A stretch of DNA of 64,000 nt from assembly GCA_965220485.1 (NCBI GenBank), contig OZ244832.1, positions 3,162,001 through 3,226,000 of the forward strand, written 5' to 3'. The DNA comes from Aldehydirespirator sp965220485 (GTDB lineage: Bacteria; Actinomycetota; Acidimicrobiia; Acidimicrobiales; Aldehydirespiratoraceae). The position numbers were made by a program, and so were the translations under genes. Position 1 is the first letter of the stretch; each line of letters opens with the position of its first letter. The notes under the pieces were generated by a model. That model saw only the letters and a list, made by a program, of their open reading frames with translations, was not told where the DNA came from and made no database searches. Positions 60,591-64,000 of this stretch are shown piece after piece.

Positions 60591-61061
60591 TCAGGCTCGC
60601 AGCACCTCCACGATCTCATTGCAGGCCGCGCAGCGGTGAATCGCCCGGCACCGAGCCGGACCGAACGGAGACTGCTCCACCAGGGCCGCGGCGCCGCAGC
60701 GGGGACACTCGGAGGGCTTGCCGGGCACAGCGACCGAGACCGTGAAATCGCTCGCCATGACCGTCCGAGCGTGCCGGCTGAGTCGCGAAGTGTCCCAGGC
60801 CTCGGGGCTGCGTCGCACCTCCACCGCGTCTATGCCCTCCAACTGTTCTACAGCTCTGCCGATCTCGGCCGAGATGACCGCTAGGGCCGGGCAGCCGCTG
60901 AACGTGGTGATCAGCTCCACGGTTGCCCGCCCGCCTGCCACCTCGACGCCGCCGATCATGCCCATGTCGATCACGCTGACCCCGGGGTACTCGGGGTCGT
61001 CGACAGCTCTCAGAGCTTCGATCACGTCGGTGTTCGTGATCGTGCAGGCGTCACCCGTCAC
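60591..61061 (-). CDS. PaaD-like protein (DUF59/MIP18 domain plus zinc ribbon)
   Basis: 156 residues. MIP18/DUF59 domain at about 10-90 (VDDPEYPGVSVIDMGMIGGV and LITTFSGCPALAVISAEI), followed by a Cys4 ribbon ECPRCGAAALVEQSPFGPAR and HRCAACNEIVEVL. This architecture is PaaD, which helps FeS assembly in the phenylacetyl-CoA epoxidase. No other paa gene is in the window, so it may serve another oxygenase or FeS target. GTG start at 61061. Confidence 0.78.
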   Translation of the reverse strand: MTGDACTITNTDVIEALRAVDDPEYPGVSVIDMGMIGGVEVAGGRATVELITTFSGCPALAVISAEIGRAVEQLEGIDAVEVRRSPEAWDTSRLSRHARTVMASDFTVSVAVPGKPSECPRCGAAALVEQSPFGPARCRAIHRCAACNEIVEVLRA

Positions 61062-61072
61062 AATCCAACCCT

Positions 61073-61270
61073 AGGGGCCGAGCGGGTGGGCAGCATCCCG
61101 TTGAGTGTTTCACGAGGCGCTCAGCGAGGCCGTGGCCCGAGCGGCCCGTGAGTAGCCCTATGTCAAGCTCAGCCTCCCAAATCTGCATGGATTTTGTCGA
61201 TTGGTGACGATTATCTCTACAGATTTGGTGGTACACCCGTGAGCGCAGCGAACGAGAGCGGGAGACACAA
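61073..61270 (+). repeat. Dispersed repeat, copy k, interrupted by palindromic element copy 3
   Basis: The dispersed repeat runs 61073-61152 and resumes at 61236. Between the two lies 83 bases holding copy 3 of the 48-bp element at 61179-61226 (AAATCTGCATGG ... CTCTACAGATTT). CCCGTGAG occurs on both sides (61145-61152 and 61236-61243), as expected of an 8-bp target duplication. Confidence 0.9.
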
Positions 61271-61391
61271 CACCGCACCACGAGACGGCATCACCTACCC
61301 GCGCTGTCTCCAAAGGCCGGGCGCGACAACCCGCGCGGCCGCAGGGTGCGGCTGCTCGCAGCCGAGAGTGCCGCGAACTACTGTCGCGGGC

Positions 61392-62201
61392 ATGTCGGCG
61401 ACCACCGCTTCCGTGTCCTGGCGGGGTGGGCTGCACTGGCGCCGGATGCATCCGTCGGGCTGGGTGGCGCTGGCGACACTGCTCGGGGCCCTGATCGCCC
61501 ACCTGTTCGCAGACGCGTCCTACCTGCTCGGCAACTTCGAGTGGTGGTGGTGGATCCTGCTCGTCGCCGGTGTGGCGGTGTCGGCGTGGCACGACGGGCT
61601 TCACCGCCTGCGCCTGTGGATCGAAGCCATCCCGACGTTCACGCTGAAGATCGCGATGCTCCTGGCGTGGGGGGTATTCGTCCTGCAGTTCTTCAACGTG
61701 ATCACCCGGTACAGCAACGAGTACGTGGAGCAGGACATCCTCTTCGGCGAGGTCGTCAGCCTGGCGTGGCAGGCGTTCGGTCTCATGTTCCTGGTGGCCA
61801 TCAACGCCGGCGTGCGCGACGGCGTCAACCCCCGCATCGACTTCTGGTGGGCGAACTTCTCGAACAAAACCAAAGCCGCGCTCGACTTCGCCATGCACAC
61901 GGTGCTGCTGCTGCCCTTCATCTTCATGAGCGTCCGCATCCTGCAGCACTACGCCGCCGCCGCGCTCGGCCGGCGCCACAACGGCGAGTGGCCCGCGGGC
62001 TGGCGGGTGTGGCAGAGCTGGGAGGAGGCTGTGGACGCGGGCGGCCTCGCGGTGGGACCCATCAAGACGATGCTGCTGGTGGGCTTCTTCCTGTTCGGCC
62101 TGCAGATCCTGGCTGAGGTCATCAAGACCGGGTTCGTACTGCTCGGGCGAGAGGACTACGGCGCCATCGTGGAGAGCGACGCCCCGCTGAGGATCGAGTA
62201 G
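61392..62201 (+). CDS. TRAP transporter small permease (DctQ-like)
   Basis: 269 residues from ATG 61392 (weak ribosome site; start uncertain). Five or so hydrophobic segments; core FVLQFFNVITRYSNEYVEQD with EVVSLAWQAFGLMFLVAINA and the conserved DGVNPRIDFWW resemble the DctQ family. It is longer than typical DctQ because of an extra N-terminal pair of helices. Works with the large permease that starts three bases later. Region 61271-61391 shows no gene. Confidence 0.82.
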   Translation: MSATTASVSWRGGLHWRRMHPSGWVALATLLGALIAHLFADASYLLGNFEWWWWILLVAGVAVSAWHDGLHRLRLWIEAIPTFTLKIAMLLAWGVFVLQFFNVITRYSNEYVEQDILFGEVVSLAWQAFGLMFLVAINAGVRDGVNPRIDFWWANFSNKTKAALDFAMHTVLLLPFIFMSVRILQHYAAAALGRRHNGEWPAGWRVWQSWEEAVDAGGLAVGPIKTMLLVGFFLFGLQILAEVIKTGFVLLGREDYGAIVESDAPLRIE

Positions 62202-62204
62202 GCG

Positions 62205-63788
62205 GTGTTGGGGATGCTGGCACTGGAGACGATCTTCGGCATGGACGCGGGGGTGTTCCTGGCCCTCACGATGTTCGCGGTGTTCATGCTGGTGATCCTG
62301 TCGGGCTACAACGTGGCGTTCTCGTTCGCGGCCACGGCCCTGTTCTTCAGCTTCCTGGGTGATTGGCTCGATGTGTTCGACCCCAACACGCTCAACACCC
62401 TGCCGGGACGGTGGTACAAGGCGATCAGCGACCCGACGCTGCTGGCTGTGCCGCTGTTCGTGCTCATGGGAGCCATCCTCGAGCGGTCGGGCATGGCCGA
62501 GCGGCTGTTGAACGCGTTCGGCATGCTGATGGGCCGGCTGCGGGGCGGCGTCGCGGCAGCGGTTGTGCTGGTGGGCACCCTGCTGGCCGCGGCGACCGGG
62601 GTTGTAGCCGCCACAGTGATCGTGATGGGCCTGCTGTCACTGCCGGCGATGGTGCGCCTCGGCTACGACAACAAGCTCTCCACCGGCGCCATCATCGCCT
62701 CGGGCACACTGGCACAGCTGCTGCCGCCGAGCATCGTCCTGATCCTGCTGGCCCAGCAGCTGGGCGTGGGCATTCTGGGGCTGTTCGCCGGGGCGCTGCT
62801 CCCCGGCCTGCTCCTGAGCGGGCTCTACGTGGCCTACGTGCTCGTGTTGTCGTGGCTGCGGCCCTCGGTGGGTCCGGCGATGCCCCAGGAGCAGCGCACG
62901 CTCGCCGGCAATCCGTCCATCCGTACGAAGGTGCTCATCGCGCTGCTCCTCGGATTGATGGTGGGCGCGGTCATGCTCCTGGCCAGTCCCAGAGCGTCGC
63001 TGATCGCGGGAGCATTCACCTTCATTGTGGTTCTGGCAATCCTGTGGCGGACCCGGATGCTGGCCGCCGAGGTGCTCATCGCCATCGTCCCGATGCTGGT
63101 GTTGATCCTCGGGGTGCTGGTCTCCATCTTCCAGGGGATAGCCACCCCCTCGGAGTCGGGCGCGGTGGGTGTGTTCGGAGCGCTGCTGCTTACCGTGTTG
63201 AACTGGCTGTTCGACGATCTGCTGGTCAAGGAGGGCGCCACCCATATCACCAAGGCGTGGCGGCTCGACTGGCAGGCAGTGAAGGACGCGGCTCGCTCCA
63301 CCACGAATGTGGTGGTGCTGGTGATGACACTGCTGTTCTGCTCGACGTTCTTCAGCGCCATGTTCTTCCAGCTCGGCGGGTCGGACCAGACCTCGGAGTG
63401 GCTGACCTCGATCGGCGGCGGCAAGTGGGGCTTCGTGATCATCGCCATGGTCGCTGTGTTCCTGCTGGGCATCAACCTCGAGTTCCTGGAGATCACCTTC
63501 ATCGTTGTGCCGATCTTCGTGCCAGCCATGGACTTCCTCGGGTTCACAGCCGACGAGAAGATCTGGTTCGCGGTGCTGATGGCGGTGAACCTGAACATGG
63601 CGTTCATCTCTCCGCCGGTGGGGTTCTCGCTGTTCTACCTGCAGAGCGTGGCGCCACCGGAGGTGAAGACAGCCGATATCCACAAGGGCGCCTTCCCCTT
63701 CATGGGCCTGCAGGCTCTGGCCCTGGTGATCCTGGCCGTCTTCCCCGCCATCACCTATACGTCGATCGAGGCGTTCCGGTTCGGTTGA
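62205..63788 (+). CDS. TRAP transporter large permease (DctM-like)
   Basis: 527 residues. DctM features: FVLMGAILERSGMAERLLNA, GRLRGGVAAAVVLVGTLLAA with ATGVVAATVIVMGL, LPPSIVLILLAQQLGVGILG, and the C-terminal NMAFISPPVGFSLFYLQSV. About twelve to fourteen membrane segments. Ion-gradient-driven uptake of an organic acid or related solute. The extracytoplasmic binding protein is not seen upstream; it may be the gene that begins at the window end. Confidence 0.93.
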   Translation: MLGMLALETIFGMDAGVFLALTMFAVFMLVILSGYNVAFSFAATALFFSFLGDWLDVFDPNTLNTLPGRWYKAISDPTLLAVPLFVLMGAILERSGMAERLLNAFGMLMGRLRGGVAAAVVLVGTLLAAATGVVAATVIVMGLLSLPAMVRLGYDNKLSTGAIIASGTLAQLLPPSIVLILLAQQLGVGILGLFAGALLPGLLLSGLYVAYVLVLSWLRPSVGPAMPQEQRTLAGNPSIRTKVLIALLLGLMVGAVMLLASPRASLIAGAFTFIVVLAILWRTRMLAAEVLIAIVPMLVLILGVLVSIFQGIATPSESGAVGVFGALLLTVLNWLFDDLLVKEGATHITKAWRLDWQAVKDAARSTTNVVVLVMTLLFCSTFFSAMFFQLGGSDQTSEWLTSIGGGKWGFVIIAMVAVFLLGINLEFLEITFIVVPIFVPAMDFLGFTADEKIWFAVLMAVNLNMAFISPPVGFSLFYLQSVAPPEVKTADIHKGAFPFMGLQALALVILAVFPAITYTSIEAFRFG

Positions 63789-63954
63789 CGTCGGCCGCGG
63801 CTGACGCCGGCCGCGCGCGGTCTGGCGAACGATCTCGGCGAGACTCGCTCGTTGAGGTCGCCGGGCACGCCAATAGTTGTTGGTGTAATCTGCCAGTCGC
63901 CAGCGACGCCTGCCCGGGAGTTCTGATCCGAGGAAGGCGACCAATGGCAGAGTG

Positions 63955-64000
63955 ATGGCGTCCAACATGGAGGGACTACAAGTGACTCAAGAAGCAGATT
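63955..64000 (+). CDS. Start of a further gene, cut by the window edge
   Basis: ATG at 63955 or GTG at 63982 (GGAGGG seven bases upstream); only the first codons are visible, so no product can be named. A TRAP solute-binding protein would be expected after dctM, but nothing here proves it. The preceding 63789-63954 is gene-free; it holds GAGGAAGG followed by a three-codon frame (63943-63954) whose TGA overlaps the ATG (TGATG). Confidence 0.4.
   Translation, partial: MASNMEGLQVTQEAD

Noticed and set aside
61105..61118. Second parS site (TGTTTCACGAGG)
   Set aside because: Only the left half matches; the palindrome is broken.

Overview
The window looks like the replication-origin region of a high-G+C actinomycete, most likely an uncultured, perhaps marine or host-associated, member of the Acidimicrobiia. 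The grounds are the order rpmH-rnpA-yidD-yidC-jag-rsmG-parA-parB-cwlM-like-trxA-trxB on one side of dnaA and dnaN-recF-dciA-gyrB-gyrA-TadE/G-like-DUF3566-tRNA-Ile on the other, the frequent GTG/TTG starts with 4-base stop/start overlaps, and actinobacterial families (DUF3566, DUF5318, CwlM-like, BsaP-like). The class assignment is inference; no rRNA or other taxonomic marker was compared.

Layout. 1-2.8 kb: truncated secreted SLH/fibronectin-III protein (minus strand). 2.9-11.7 kb: amidohydrolase, a type II restriction-modification cassette visibly poorer in G+C, a molybdopterin oxidoreductase, a ferredoxin/NrfD fusion and a TetR regulator. The R-M cassette is bracketed by a 114-bp direct repeat made of the last codons of the molybdoenzyme gene. 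11.9-15.6 kb: phosphate acetyltransferase, class III aminotransferase and FMN 2-hydroxyacid dehydrogenase. 16-18.4 kb: HisN-like phosphatase, a saccharopine-dehydrogenase-like protein, a small membrane protein and tRNA-Ile. 18.5-29.3 kb: gyrase and replication-initiation block, all minus strand. 29.3-34.8 kb: plus-strand ribosome/membrane-insertase/chromosome-partition block with a parS site. 34.9-44.9 kb: CwlM-like protein, thioredoxin system, ECF sigma/anti-sigma pair, DegV, GNAT, deacetylase, CCA-adding-type enzyme and DUF5318. 45.1-50.2 kb: panB, rpsF-ssb-rpsR-rplI and dnaB. 50.2-59.3 kb: acyl-CoA dehydrogenase, acyl-CoA synthetase and a complete Liv-type ABC transporter. 59.2-64 kb: bioB with a small BsaP-like partner, a PaaD-like protein and TRAP transporter permeases.

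Genes as systems. DnaA, DnaN, RecF, DciA, gyrase, DnaB, SSB and ParAB/parS start, load and segregate the chromosome. RpmH, RnpA, YidD, YidC and Jag couple RNA processing to membrane-protein insertion. The CwlM-like protein with TrxA/TrxB occupies the position known from mycobacteria. The molybdoenzyme, FeS/NrfD protein, Pta and aminotransferase could belong to sulfonate or other respiratory carbon/sulfur metabolism, but that is a hypothesis.

The region is rich in small duplications: a stop-codon-proximal dispersed repeat (at least eleven copies or partial copies), a 48-bp palindromic element (three copies, one interrupting the dispersed repeat with an apparent 8-bp target duplication), a 71-bp tandem array, inverted copies around panB, several duplications of gene 3' ends, and in-frame tandem repeats that lengthen acidic tails or linkers, including one on ribosomal protein S18. 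Most of the strongest leads are in this repeat biology and the R-M island. No CRISPR array, prophage, transposase or rRNA operon is visible.
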